Shown piece after piece: positions 15,944 through 22,914 of a DNA stretch of 64,000 nt; positions within the stretch are counted from its first letter, which is position 1, and each line of letters starts with the position of its first letter. The stretch comes from Nonomuraea rhodomycinica. Lineage in GTDB: Bacteria; Actinomycetota; Actinomycetes; Streptosporangiales; Streptosporangiaceae. A program made the translations under genes and the position numbers. Location: contig NZ_JABWGO010000009.1 in the NCBI RefSeq assembly GCF_013363995.1, positions 344,699 through 408,698 on the forward strand, given 5' to 3'. The notes under the pieces were generated by a model. The model was not told the origin of the DNA. It was given only the letters and a program-made list of their open reading frames with translations, and did not search any database.

Positions 15944-16870
15944 ATGAGCAGACGAACGATGAGAGCCGCGGCTTTCGCCACCCCCGGCGGCCCCGAGGTC
16001 TTGCAGGTCATGGAGGTGCCGCTGCCCGAGCCCGGGCCGGGTGAGGTCCGGGTCCGGGTGAAGGCGGCGGGCATGCAGCCGTTCGACACGGCGGTCCGCC
16101 GGGGCTGGGTCCCGCCGGGGGTCCCCGGCGATCTGCCACGCGTGCCCGGCAACGAGTTCGCGGGCGTGGTGGACGAGGTCGGCGAGGGTGTGGACGGCGT
16201 CGGGCCGGGGGCCGAGGTGCTCGGCTTCTCGCTGCTCAACGGCTACGCGCAGTACATCGTGGTGCCGGCGGCCAACGTGACCCCCAAGCCCGAGGGCGTC
16301 CCCTGGGAGGTGGCGGGCGCGCTGACCGCGGCCGTGCAGACGGCCGAGCTGGCCCTGGACGGGCTGGCCGTGGGCGAGGGCGACACGCTGCTCGTCCACG
16401 GCGCGGCCGGGGCGGTGGGCACGGCGGCGGTGCAGATCGCCAGGTGGCGCGGCGCCACGGTGATCGGCACGGCCCGGGAGGAGAACCACGAGCACCTGCG
16501 CGCCCTCGGAGCCGTCCCGGTGGTGTACGGCGACGGGCTGGCCGACCGGGTGCGCGCGCTCGCGCCCGGCGGCGTGGACACGGCGCTCGACGGCGCCGGC
16601 GGGGCGGCGCTGGACGTCTCGCTGGAGCTGGTCAAGGACCGCCGGCGCATCCTCACGCTCGTCGAGCACGGCAAGGCGGCGGAGCTCGGCATCAGGACGA
16701 CGCAGGGCGAGCGGACGGCCGAGCGCCTCGGCCGGTACGCGGCGCTGTACGCGTCGGGGAAGCTGCTCTTCCCGATCCGGCGGACGTACCGGCTGGAGGA
16801 GGCGGCGGACGCGCACCGGGAGATCGAGACCGGCCACGGCCGCGGCAAGATGGCCTTCGTCATCGACTGA
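15944..16870 (+). CDS. NADP-dependent quinone oxidoreductase (MDR family), predicted SoxR target
   Basis: A 308-residue zinc-free medium-chain reductase. The GroES-like N-terminal half contains VKAAGMQPFDTAVRRG and PGNEFAGVVDEVGEGV; the Rossmann half contains LLVHGAAGAVGTAAVQIA and ends GRGKMAFVID. Such enzymes reduce quinones or enones with NADPH. The start at 15944 was chosen because the promoter would place the transcript's 5' end exactly there; MRAAAFATPGG five codons on is the alternative. The SoxR box upstream predicts induction by redox-cycling compounds or endogenous antibiotics. No soxR gene lies in the window. Confidence 0.9.
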   Translation: MSRRTMRAAAFATPGGPEVLQVMEVPLPEPGPGEVRVRVKAAGMQPFDTAVRRGWVPPGVPGDLPRVPGNEFAGVVDEVGEGVDGVGPGAEVLGFSLLNGYAQYIVVPAANVTPKPEGVPWEVAGALTAAVQTAELALDGLAVGEGDTLLVHGAAGAVGTAAVQIARWRGATVIGTAREENHEHLRALGAVPVVYGDGLADRVRALAPGGVDTALDGAGGAALDVSLELVKDRRRILTLVEHGKAAELGIRTTQGERTAERLGRYAALYASGKLLFPIRRTYRLEEAADAHREIETGHGRGKMAFVID

Positions 16871-16904
16871 GCGACCGTAGCTCGCCTGACCGGCTGATGC
16901 TGGT

Positions 16905-16932
16905 CGGCTGACCGGGACGGGCCGGTCAGCCG
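16905..16932. terminator. Bidirectional terminator hairpin
   Basis: A perfect 9-bp stem (CGGCTGACC / GGTCAGCCG) with a 10-nt loop lies between converging genes. It includes the CGNR gene's stop codon. Confidence 0.7.
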
Positions 16933-17513
16933 GTGGTCTTGTGCCGCCGGCTGAACCGGCCCGCCTTCGCCCGGTTGCCGCAGCTCTCCATCGAGCACCA
17001 GCGGCGGCTGCCGTTCTTGCTCACGTCCAGGAACCACAGCACGCACTCGGGGTGCGCGCACGGGCGCACCCGCGACGGCCGCTCGGCCATCATCCGCACG
17101 AACGCCGCCGCCGCCGTCCACGCCGGACGCCAGGCGGGCTCGTCGACGACCACCAGCTCGTACGGCTCGCCGTCGCGCATCATCGGCCGGACCGAGCCGT
17201 GGGCGAGCACGTCGTTCAGCCCCGCGGAACCGCGCCCTTCGAGGGTGTCGCGCACCGCCTCCCGGGCCCGCACCAGCCGGTCCCGCACGGCCTCCAGTCC
17301 CGCGCCCGCGTCGCCGCCGAGGCCGTCGCCGCCGAGGCCGTCAGTGTCGAGGCCGTCAGCGCCCGCGTCGGCGCCGTCCATGTCGTGGTCGGACAGCCAG
17401 GCGCGCAGCCCGTCGAGATCGTCGAACTGGTCCATCAGGGCGCCGTGCTCGCGCCACACCGTGTTGACCAGGTCCAACGCCACGGGCTCTCCACGAAGCG
17501 GCCGGACTCTCAC
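16926..17513 (-). CDS. CGNR zinc-finger (ABATE-type) regulator
   Basis: A 195-residue protein with the family's N-terminal ligand-like ABATE domain (EPVALDLVNTVWREHGALMD) and a C-terminal CGNR zinc finger. The metal ligands are in RPCAHPECVLWFLDV and WCSMESCGNRAKAGRFSRRH. Between them residues ~47-68 form an Asp/Gly-rich low-complexity run (DGLGGDGLGGD). CGNR proteins are presumed DNA-binding regulators. It is divergent from the HPP gene and two AACC...GGTT dyads lie between them, so it probably controls both. The start is a GTG. Confidence 0.9.
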   Translation of the reverse strand: MRVRPLRGEPVALDLVNTVWREHGALMDQFDDLDGLRAWLSDHDMDGADAGADGLDTDGLGGDGLGGDAGAGLEAVRDRLVRAREAVRDTLEGRGSAGLNDVLAHGSVRPMMRDGEPYELVVVDEPAWRPAWTAAAAFVRMMAERPSRVRPCAHPECVLWFLDVSKNGSRRWCSMESCGNRAKAGRFSRRHKTTG

Positions 17514-17527
17514 TGCCTAACCCCTCA

Positions 17528-17593
17528 AACCAATTTGACCGGTTATATCTCCCCATGCTATCACCTAACCTGTAAAAACCGTTTAGCCGGTTA
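17528..17593. promoter_or_regulatory. Paired inverted-repeat operator between CGNR and HPP genes
   Basis: Two related sites, 17528-17545 (AACCAATTTGACCGGTTA) and 17577-17593 (AACCGTTTAGCCGGTTA), each have AACC/GGTT arms. They start 49 bp apart, about 4.7 helical turns. The interval is AT-rich compared with its surroundings. Confidence 0.55.
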
Positions 17594-17642
17594 GGGTCGG
17601 GGTCTCGGCCTCCCCCCTGCCTCGCCAGAACTGGAGCCCGCG

Positions 17643-18362
17643 ATGCCCGACCGTCTCAGCAAGCGCCGCCACGCCGACCACCCCGCGCTGCCGCCGCGTC
17701 ACGACCGCTTCCACGATCGTCCGGTGCGGGACGCTCAGCCGTCCGCCCCGCACGTGGAGCCGTCCCCGCACGTGGAGCCGTTACGAGCCGTCTCAGGAGA
17801 AGGCCGCGACGCGGGCCGGGCCGCCGGGGTCCCGCGGGCAGAGGGCGTCCGTGGAGCCCTCGCGGGCGGCCTCCGGGGCTGGACCTCGCAGGCCCCGGCC
17901 AGGGCGCCGCTGCCGAACGTGGTGAAGGCGACCGGGGCGGCGCTGGCGGCGCTGCTCGTGCTGGCGGGTGTGACGAGCGTGAGCGGGCTGGCGCTGTTCG
18001 CGCTGCCGTTCGTGGCCAGCGCCGCCATCGTCGCGCTCGTTCCGGCGGCGCCGTTCGCTCAGCCCCGGAGCATCGTCCTCGGGCACGTGGCCGCGACCGT
18101 CGTGGCGCTGGCCGTCACGGCGGTGGCCGGGCCGTCGATCTGGGCCGCCGCGGTGGCCGCCGCCCTGACCACGGCCCCGATGCTGCTGCTGCGCGCCCCG
18201 CACCCGCCGGCCGCCGCCACCGCGGCCCTCATCGGCCTCACCGCCCCCGCCCCGTGGTACCTGCTGACGCCGGTGGTTGCGGCCAGCGCCATCGTGATCG
18301 CCAGCGGGGTCCTGCTCGGCCGGATGCTCCCCGGTCACCGCTACCCCGCGTACTGGCTGTGA
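17643..18362 (+). CDS. HPP family integral membrane protein
   Basis: A 239-residue protein. The first ~85 residues are charged, proline-rich and probably disordered, with a short internal repeat (HVEPSPHVEP). They are followed by about four to six membrane helices and the family's name-giving His-Pro-Pro in LLLRAPHPPAAATAALIG. HPP proteins include nitrite or other anion transporters in plants and cyanobacteria, but the role in actinobacteria is unknown. It is divergent from the CGNR regulator gene and probably controlled by it. Confidence 0.85.
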   Translation: MPDRLSKRRHADHPALPPRHDRFHDRPVRDAQPSAPHVEPSPHVEPLRAVSGEGRDAGRAAGVPRAEGVRGALAGGLRGWTSQAPARAPLPNVVKATGAALAALLVLAGVTSVSGLALFALPFVASAAIVALVPAAPFAQPRSIVLGHVAATVVALAVTAVAGPSIWAAAVAAALTTAPMLLLRAPHPPAAATAALIGLTAPAPWYLLTPVVAASAIVIASGVLLGRMLPGHRYPAYWL

Positions 18363-18404
18363 GGCGGCGGCCGGGCCCGGAGCCGGCGCTCGGAGCGACC
18401 GGAG

Positions 18405-19319
18405 CTAGAGGCGGGCGCTCACGGCCCGGACGATCGCGGCCTGGACCTCGTCCATCCGGTCGGCGCCGTCCTTGACGTCCCAGACGGTGTTCTGCAGGGC
18501 CCGCCCGAGCGTCCACCGGGCCGCCCGCGCCCGGTCCAGCCCCAGCAGGTCCGTCATCAGGTCGAAGCGCCCGAGCACCGCACGCCGCACGTCGCCCGAG
18601 GCCACCACGTCGTGCCACCGGTTGCGCAGCGCGGGCATGAGGTCGAAGCCGGGATCGCCCGCCAGCGGCTTGGGGTCGATGGCCAGCCACGGCTCTCGGT
18701 CGCCGGCCAGCACGTTGTCGTAGTGCAGGTCCCAGTGGAGCAGCCGGTCGCCGGGCTCGCCGGCCACGTCGGCGACGGCCGCCGCGCAGGCGGCCACCCA
18801 CTGCCGGTCCTCTTCGCGGGCCAGCCCCGCGGCCGTGCGCGGCGCGTCGTCCAGCAGGCCGCGGGCGATGTCGCCCAGCAGCCGCATCCCCGGCGGGGCG
18901 GGCAGGGGCACCAGGCGTGCGAGCAGCCCCGTGAGGATCCGCAGCGCCTCCATGTCGTCGGGCACGGCGGACAGGGACCGGCCGGCGTCGAGCCGTTCGA
19001 GCAGGAGCGTGCCGGTGAGCGGGTCCTCGTCGAGCAGCCGTACGGCGCCGCGCCCGGCCCACGCGCGCAGGCCGGGCCCCTCGCCGGCGTTCTCGTCGTT
19101 GACGGGCTGGAGCTTGAGCGCGGCCCGCGTGCCGTCGGCGCGCACCACGGGCAGCACCAGCGACACCGCGCCGTGCCACGGCTCGCCGTCGCGGCGCAGA
19201 TCCCACTCCTCCAGGTACCGCGCGGCCAGCGTGGGCAGCCCGGCCGACCAGGCGCGCCCCGCCTCGCCGTCCCACTTGACGTGGGACGCGGTCAGCGCCT
19301 CCGGCACCACGATGTCCAT
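18405..19319 (-). CDS. Aminoglycoside/hydroxyurea-type (APH(6)) kinase family protein
   Basis: A 304-residue small-molecule kinase. The nucleotide lysine is in GTRAALKLQPV, the catalytic loop is LLHWDLHYDNVLAG and the metal-binding Asp is in WLAIDPKPLAGDPGFDLMP. The overall pattern follows streptomycin 6-kinase / hydroxyurea phosphotransferases (APH_6_hur). Many chromosomal copies in actinomycetes have no proven resistance role, so the substrate is open. It lies 25 bp downstream of menB on the same strand and may be read from the same transcript. Confidence 0.88.
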   Translation of the reverse strand: MDIVVPEALTASHVKWDGEAGRAWSAGLPTLAARYLEEWDLRRDGEPWHGAVSLVLPVVRADGTRAALKLQPVNDENAGEGPGLRAWAGRGAVRLLDEDPLTGTLLLERLDAGRSLSAVPDDMEALRILTGLLARLVPLPAPPGMRLLGDIARGLLDDAPRTAAGLAREEDRQWVAACAAAVADVAGEPGDRLLHWDLHYDNVLAGDREPWLAIDPKPLAGDPGFDLMPALRNRWHDVVASGDVRRAVLGRFDLMTDLLGLDRARAARWTLGRALQNTVWDVKDGADRMDEVQAAIVRAVSARL

Positions 19320-19344
19320 GGCGCGTGAACTCCCCGCGTCCGGA

Positions 19345-20223
19345 TCAGTAGTGCCAGGGGAACGGCGACCAGTCGGGGTCGCGCTTCTCCAGGAACGAGT
19401 CGCGGCCCTCGGCGGCCTCGTCGGTCATGTACGCCAGCCGCGTCGCCTCGCCGGCGAAGACCTGCTGGCCCACCAGCCCGTCGTCGATCATGTTGAAGGC
19501 GAACTTCAGCATGCGCTGCGCCGTGGGCGACTTGCCGTTGATCTTGCGGGCCCATTCGAGGGCCGTGGCCTCCAGGTCGGCGTGCGGCACCACCGCGTTG
19601 ACCATGCCCATGCGGTGGGCGTCGGCCGCGCTGTAGGTGTCGCCGAGGAAGAAGATCTCGCGGGCGAACTTCTGGCCGACCTGCCGGGCCAGATACGCGG
19701 AGCCGAAGCCGCCGTCGAAGCTGGCCACGTCGGCGTCGGTCTGCTTGAAGCGGGCGTGCTCCTCGCTGGCCAGCGTCAGGTCGCTGACCACGTGCAGGCT
19801 GTGCCCGCCGCCGGCCGCCCAGCCGGGCACCACGCAGATCACCACCTTCGGCATGAACCGGATGAGCCGCTGCACCTCCAGGATGTGCAGGCGCCCGGTG
19901 GAGGGGGTGCCGTCGGCGTACTGGTAGCCGTCCTTGCCGCGGATGCGCTGGTCGCCGCCCGAGCAGAACGCCCAGCCGCCGTCCTTGGGGGACGGGCCGT
20001 TGCCGGTGAGCAGCACGCAGCCGACGTCGGTCGTCTGGCGCGCGTGGTCGAGCGCCCGGTGGAGCTCGTCCACCGTCTGCGGCCGGAAGGCGTTGCGCAC
20101 CTCCGGGCGGTTGAACGCGATGCGGACCGTGCCCTGGTCGACCGCCCGGTGATAGGTGATGTCGGTGAACGCGAATCCCTCGACCGCCTGCCACGCCTTG
20201 GGATCGAACAGCTCGGAGACCAT
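19345..20223 (-). CDS. menB: 1,4-dihydroxy-2-naphthoyl-CoA synthase
   Basis: A 292-residue crotonase-fold enzyme closing the naphthoquinone ring in menaquinone synthesis. MenB-specific features: NRPEVRNAFRPQTVDELHRA, the oxyanion-hole sequence WAFCSGGDQRIRGKDGYQY, GWAAGGGHSLHVVSDLTLAS and the catalytic Asp/Tyr region DADVASFDGGFGSAYLARQ. The C-terminal RDPDWSPFPWHY is diagnostic. It begins with ATG at 20223. No other men genes are in the window. The APH-type kinase gene follows after 25 bp. Confidence 0.97.
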   Translation of the reverse strand: MVSELFDPKAWQAVEGFAFTDITYHRAVDQGTVRIAFNRPEVRNAFRPQTVDELHRALDHARQTTDVGCVLLTGNGPSPKDGGWAFCSGGDQRIRGKDGYQYADGTPSTGRLHILEVQRLIRFMPKVVICVVPGWAAGGGHSLHVVSDLTLASEEHARFKQTDADVASFDGGFGSAYLARQVGQKFAREIFFLGDTYSAADAHRMGMVNAVVPHADLEATALEWARKINGKSPTAQRMLKFAFNMIDDGLVGQQVFAGEATRLAYMTDEAAEGRDSFLEKRDPDWSPFPWHY

Positions 20224-20261
20224 GCGCCAGAGCCTAACCGAACCCCTCCGCGCCGGACCGG

Positions 20262-20594
20262 TCAGGTGACCTCGGCGCGCAGCTCCGCCAGCAGCTCGCC
20301 CTGGTCGGCGAGCATGTCGGTGAGGATGCGCCGGGCGGTGTCGAGGAGCTGGGACAGCTCCGGGGTGGCCAGCGTGTAGACGACCGTGCTGCCCTCACGG
20401 ATGGCGCTGACGATCCCGGCCCTGCGCAGCACCGCGAGCTGCTGGGACAGGCTCGACGCCTCGATGTCGATCTGGGCCAGGAGATCCCTTACGGGGAGCG
20501 GTCCTTCCTGAAGCAGCTCCAGGACCCGGATGCGAGCGGGGTGGCCGAGGGTGCGGAAGAAGTCGGCCTTGGCCTGGTAGACCTCCACGTGCAT
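20262..20594 (-). CDS. ArsR family winged-helix regulator
   Basis: A 110-residue ArsR-type regulator. The helix-turn-helix spans FFRTLGHPARIRVLELLQEG to IEASSLSQQLAVLRRAGIVS, followed by the wing REGSTVVYTL. There is no ELCV(C/G)DL-type metal-binding motif and no cysteine at all, so it is not an arsenic/cadmium sensor of the classical kind. The C-terminal helix resembles members that dimerise and sense other signals. The upstream dyad at 20616-20635 is the likely autoregulatory site. Confidence 0.92.
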   Translation of the reverse strand: MHVEVYQAKADFFRTLGHPARIRVLELLQEGPLPVRDLLAQIDIEASSLSQQLAVLRRAGIVSAIREGSTVVYTLATPELSQLLDTARRILTDMLADQGELLAELRAEVT

Positions 20595-20615
20595 AGTGAC
20601 AGACTAATCCAGTTC

Positions 20616-20635
20616 ACTTGCATAATTCTTCAAGT
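20616..20635. promoter_or_regulatory. ArsR operator candidate (ACTTG-N10-CAAGT)
   Basis: A 20-bp dyad with perfect 5-bp arms and an AT-rich centre, 22 bp upstream of the arsR start and in the shared region with the divergent DUF3073 gene. Confidence 0.5.
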
Positions 20636-20680
20636 CGTAACGTTGTTGGCTAGGATGACAGCGGGGACTAGGGAGATGCC

Positions 20681-20851
20681 ATGGGCCGAGGAAGAGCCAA
20701 GGCGAAGCAGACAAAGGTCGCTCGCCAGCTGAAGTACACCAGCCACACCATCGACTACGACCGGCTTCGCGAGGAGCTCACCGTCGACTCGCGTCGTGAC
20801 GACATGCATCCCGTCACGTCGTCCGAGCAGGAGTCCGAGCCCGCTCGTTGA
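20681..20851 (+). CDS. DUF3073 small protein
   Basis: A 56-residue protein: MGRGRAKAKQTKVARQLKYT, then SHTIDYDRLREEL and a hydrophilic tail ending ESEPAR. The N-terminus is the hallmark of the actinobacterial DUF3073 family. GGGAG lies 6 nt before the ATG, and TAGGAT about 25 nt upstream is a reasonable -10. The protein is small, basic at the N-terminus and of unknown function. It is divergent from arsR. Confidence 0.9.
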   Translation: MGRGRAKAKQTKVARQLKYTSHTIDYDRLREELTVDSRRDDMHPVTSSEQESEPAR

Positions 20852-20960
20852 GGCGGGCACGGGTCTTCACCTCCACCGGTCGAGGCGGTTCACACCTCGC
20901 GGTGCGCGGCACGTCCCGCGGTGTGCGTCATGCCGCGCGCGACACGCGCGGCGGTGCGAC

Positions 20961-22244
20961 TCATGCCGCGCGCGCCCGGACCCGGGCCCGCGCGACGACG
21001 CGGGTGCGCCGGGCCGGCGCGAGCGTGACGTTCTTGAGCCGCCTGGCCTCCGGGGCCGGATCGGTCACCGACAGGTCCAGGCGGCGCAGGACCTCGCGGA
21101 TGATGACGCGCATCTCCAGCAGGGCGAGCTGCGCGCCGACGCAGAACCTCCGGCCGCCGCCGAACGGCATCCACGACCGGGTGTTCTGCCGGGCGTCGAG
21201 GAAGCGCTCCGGCCTGAACTCCTGCGGCTCGTCCCAGACCGCCGGGTCGTGGTGGACGAGCGGGATGCTCGGACCGGCGTACCAGCCGGCGGGCACCTCG
21301 TGGTCGCCGAGCCGTAGCGGGGCGTCGAGCAGCCGCGGCGCCTCGTAGACGACGGGCCGCACGCGCAGCACCTCCCTGACCACCGCGTCGAGGTACTCCT
21401 CGTCGTCGGGCAGGCGCTCCAGCACCGCGGGCAGGCGCAGCAGCCGCTCGAAGGCCCAGGCGAGGCCGGTCGCGGTCGTCTCGTGCCCGGCGAGCAGCAT
21501 GGTGATCAGCTCGTCGCGGATCTCCTCGTCGTCCAGCTCGGTCTCCAGCAGCCGGCCCAGCACGTCGGTGCCGCCCGGGGCGTCGCGGCGCCGGGCGATC
21601 TCGTCGTACAGGATCGCGTCGACCTCGGCTCTCAGCCGCAGGAACCGCCGGTACGGCGCGAACGGCACGCGCCCCAGCACCGGCCGCGCCCCGGGCGGCG
21701 CCATGGCGACCGTCATCGCGCTGCTGAGGTGCAGCAGGCCAGGCAGCAGCCGCCGCAGCCGGGTCAGGCGCGCGGCGTCCCGGATGCCGAAGATCAGCCG
21801 CAGGATCACCTCCAGCGTGATGTCCTGCATGCGCTCGCGCAGCGTGAACGGCCGGCCGAGCGGCCAGGCGGCGATGCGTTCGGCGGCGATCTCGGTGATC
21901 TCGTCGTGGTAGCCCGCCACCTGCCTGGCGCGCAGCGGCGGGGTGAGCAGCTTGCGGTGGGCCCACCACGGGTCGCCGTCGAGCGTGAGCACCGAGTGGG
22001 CGCCGACCAGGGGTTCGAGGAAGTCGCGCCGGGCCTCGCCGGCCCGTCCGCCGCCGAGGTCGGTCCGGTAGACCTGCTCGGCCAGTTCGCCCGTGGCGAC
22101 GTACACCTCGGGCGGGAATCCGACGTAGCGCGCGGTGAACACGGGGCCGTAGCGGCGGTGGCAGCTCTCGAAGAACCCCACGGGGTCGGCCGTGAACCAC
22201 GCGGTCTGAGCGACGGCGGGCAGTCTGGGGCCTGGTGGGATCAT
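20961..22244 (-). CDS. Cytochrome P450
   Basis: A 427-residue P450. I-helix LLAGHETTATGLAWAFE, ExxR motif in VVREVLRVRP, PERF motif FRPERFLDAR, and heme loop MPFGGGRRFCVGAQLALLEM. The ATG at 22244 with GGAGGTG just upstream sets the start; the longer frame would cross the operator. The heme loop resembles fatty-acid or terpene hydroxylases more than typical class I polyketide P450s, but the substrate is unknown. No ferredoxin is adjacent. It is divergent from a TetR gene that probably represses it. Confidence 0.94.
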   Translation of the reverse strand: MIPPGPRLPAVAQTAWFTADPVGFFESCHRRYGPVFTARYVGFPPEVYVATGELAEQVYRTDLGGGRAGEARRDFLEPLVGAHSVLTLDGDPWWAHRKLLTPPLRARQVAGYHDEITEIAAERIAAWPLGRPFTLRERMQDITLEVILRLIFGIRDAARLTRLRRLLPGLLHLSSAMTVAMAPPGARPVLGRVPFAPYRRFLRLRAEVDAILYDEIARRRDAPGGTDVLGRLLETELDDEEIRDELITMLLAGHETTATGLAWAFERLLRLPAVLERLPDDEEYLDAVVREVLRVRPVVYEAPRLLDAPLRLGDHEVPAGWYAGPSIPLVHHDPAVWDEPQEFRPERFLDARQNTRSWMPFGGGRRFCVGAQLALLEMRVIIREVLRRLDLSVTDPAPEARRLKNVTLAPARRTRVVARARVRARAA

Positions 22245-22265
22245 GTCACACCTCCACGGTGTATA

Positions 22266-22292
22266 TATACGTACGTCATAGACGCTCGTATA
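22266..22292. promoter_or_regulatory. TetR operator candidate (TATACG-N15-CGTATA)
   Basis: A 27-bp inverted repeat with perfect 6-bp arms lies in the 58-bp region between the P450 and TetR starts, where it would block both promoters. Confidence 0.6.
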
Positions 22293-22302
22293 CATCGATA
22301 GC

Positions 22303-22908
22303 ATGGATCGCGTGTCACGAAAAGAGGCCGGCGGATACCGGGAACGACTGCTGGCCGCCGCGGTGAGCTGCCTGCGCGACAAGGGCTACGCCCGTACGAC
22401 GGCGCGCGACCTGGTCGCCGCCTCCGGCACCAACCTCGCGTCCATCGGCTACCACTTCGGCGGCAAGGACGCGCTGCTCAACGAGGCGATCATCGGGTGC
22501 TACGAGAAGTGGACCGAACGGGTCGAGGAGGAGATCTTCGGCTCCGCGCCAGACCGGCCGCGCGAGCTGCTGGAGCGGGCCATGGTGGCGCTCGTCGACG
22601 TGTTCGAGGAGATGCGGCCCCAGCTCGTCGTCTGCGTGGAGGGCTTCCCGGCGGCGCTGCGCGAGGACGCGCTGCGGGAGAAGCTGGCCGCCGCCTACGC
22701 CCGGGCCCGCGAGGCGGGCGTGCAGATGCTGCGGCGGGCGGGCGCCGACCTGGGCCCCGACTCGCCGGTCACGGCCGAGGCGCTGGTGTCCGTGCTCATC
22801 GCCGTCTCCGACGGTCTCATGCTCCAGTGGTTGCTCGACCCGGCGAGCACGCCCGACGCCCGCCAGGTCGTGGACGCGCTCGCCGCGTTGTCGGCGTTCG
22901 CCGGCTGA
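22303..22908 (+). CDS. TetR family transcriptional regulator
   Basis: A 201-residue TetR protein. The helix-turn-helix is ARDLVAASGTNLASIGYHFG (residues ~31-55), followed by the C-terminal ligand domain (TetR_C type, EGFPAALREDALREKLAAAY). It is divergent from the P450 gene with a good dyad between. Its stop is only 6 nt before the start of the large WXG100-like toxin gene, so repressor and toxin may be one transcription unit. Confidence 0.93.
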   Translation: MDRVSRKEAGGYRERLLAAAVSCLRDKGYARTTARDLVAASGTNLASIGYHFGGKDALLNEAIIGCYEKWTERVEEEIFGSAPDRPRELLERAMVALVDVFEEMRPQLVVCVEGFPAALREDALREKLAAAYARAREAGVQMLRRAGADLGPDSPVTAEALVSVLIAVSDGLMLQWLLDPASTPDARQVVDALAALSAFAG

Positions 22909-22914
22909 GCCGGG

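Noticed and set aside
14891..16837. 648-aa minus-strand frame opposite the DapA-family and oxidoreductase genes
   Set aside because: No motifs; it would cover the LysR/DapA intergenic dyad and the SoxR-type promoter.
18405..19319. Calling the APH-type kinase an antibiotic resistance gene
   Set aside because: The family motif is clear but chromosomal members often have no resistance activity, and no antibiotic gene cluster adjoins it.
20852..20960. Short direct repeats TCATGCCGCGCGCG as an attachment site
   Set aside because: The region is GC-rich low complexity beside the P450 stop codon, with no integrase or tRNA near.
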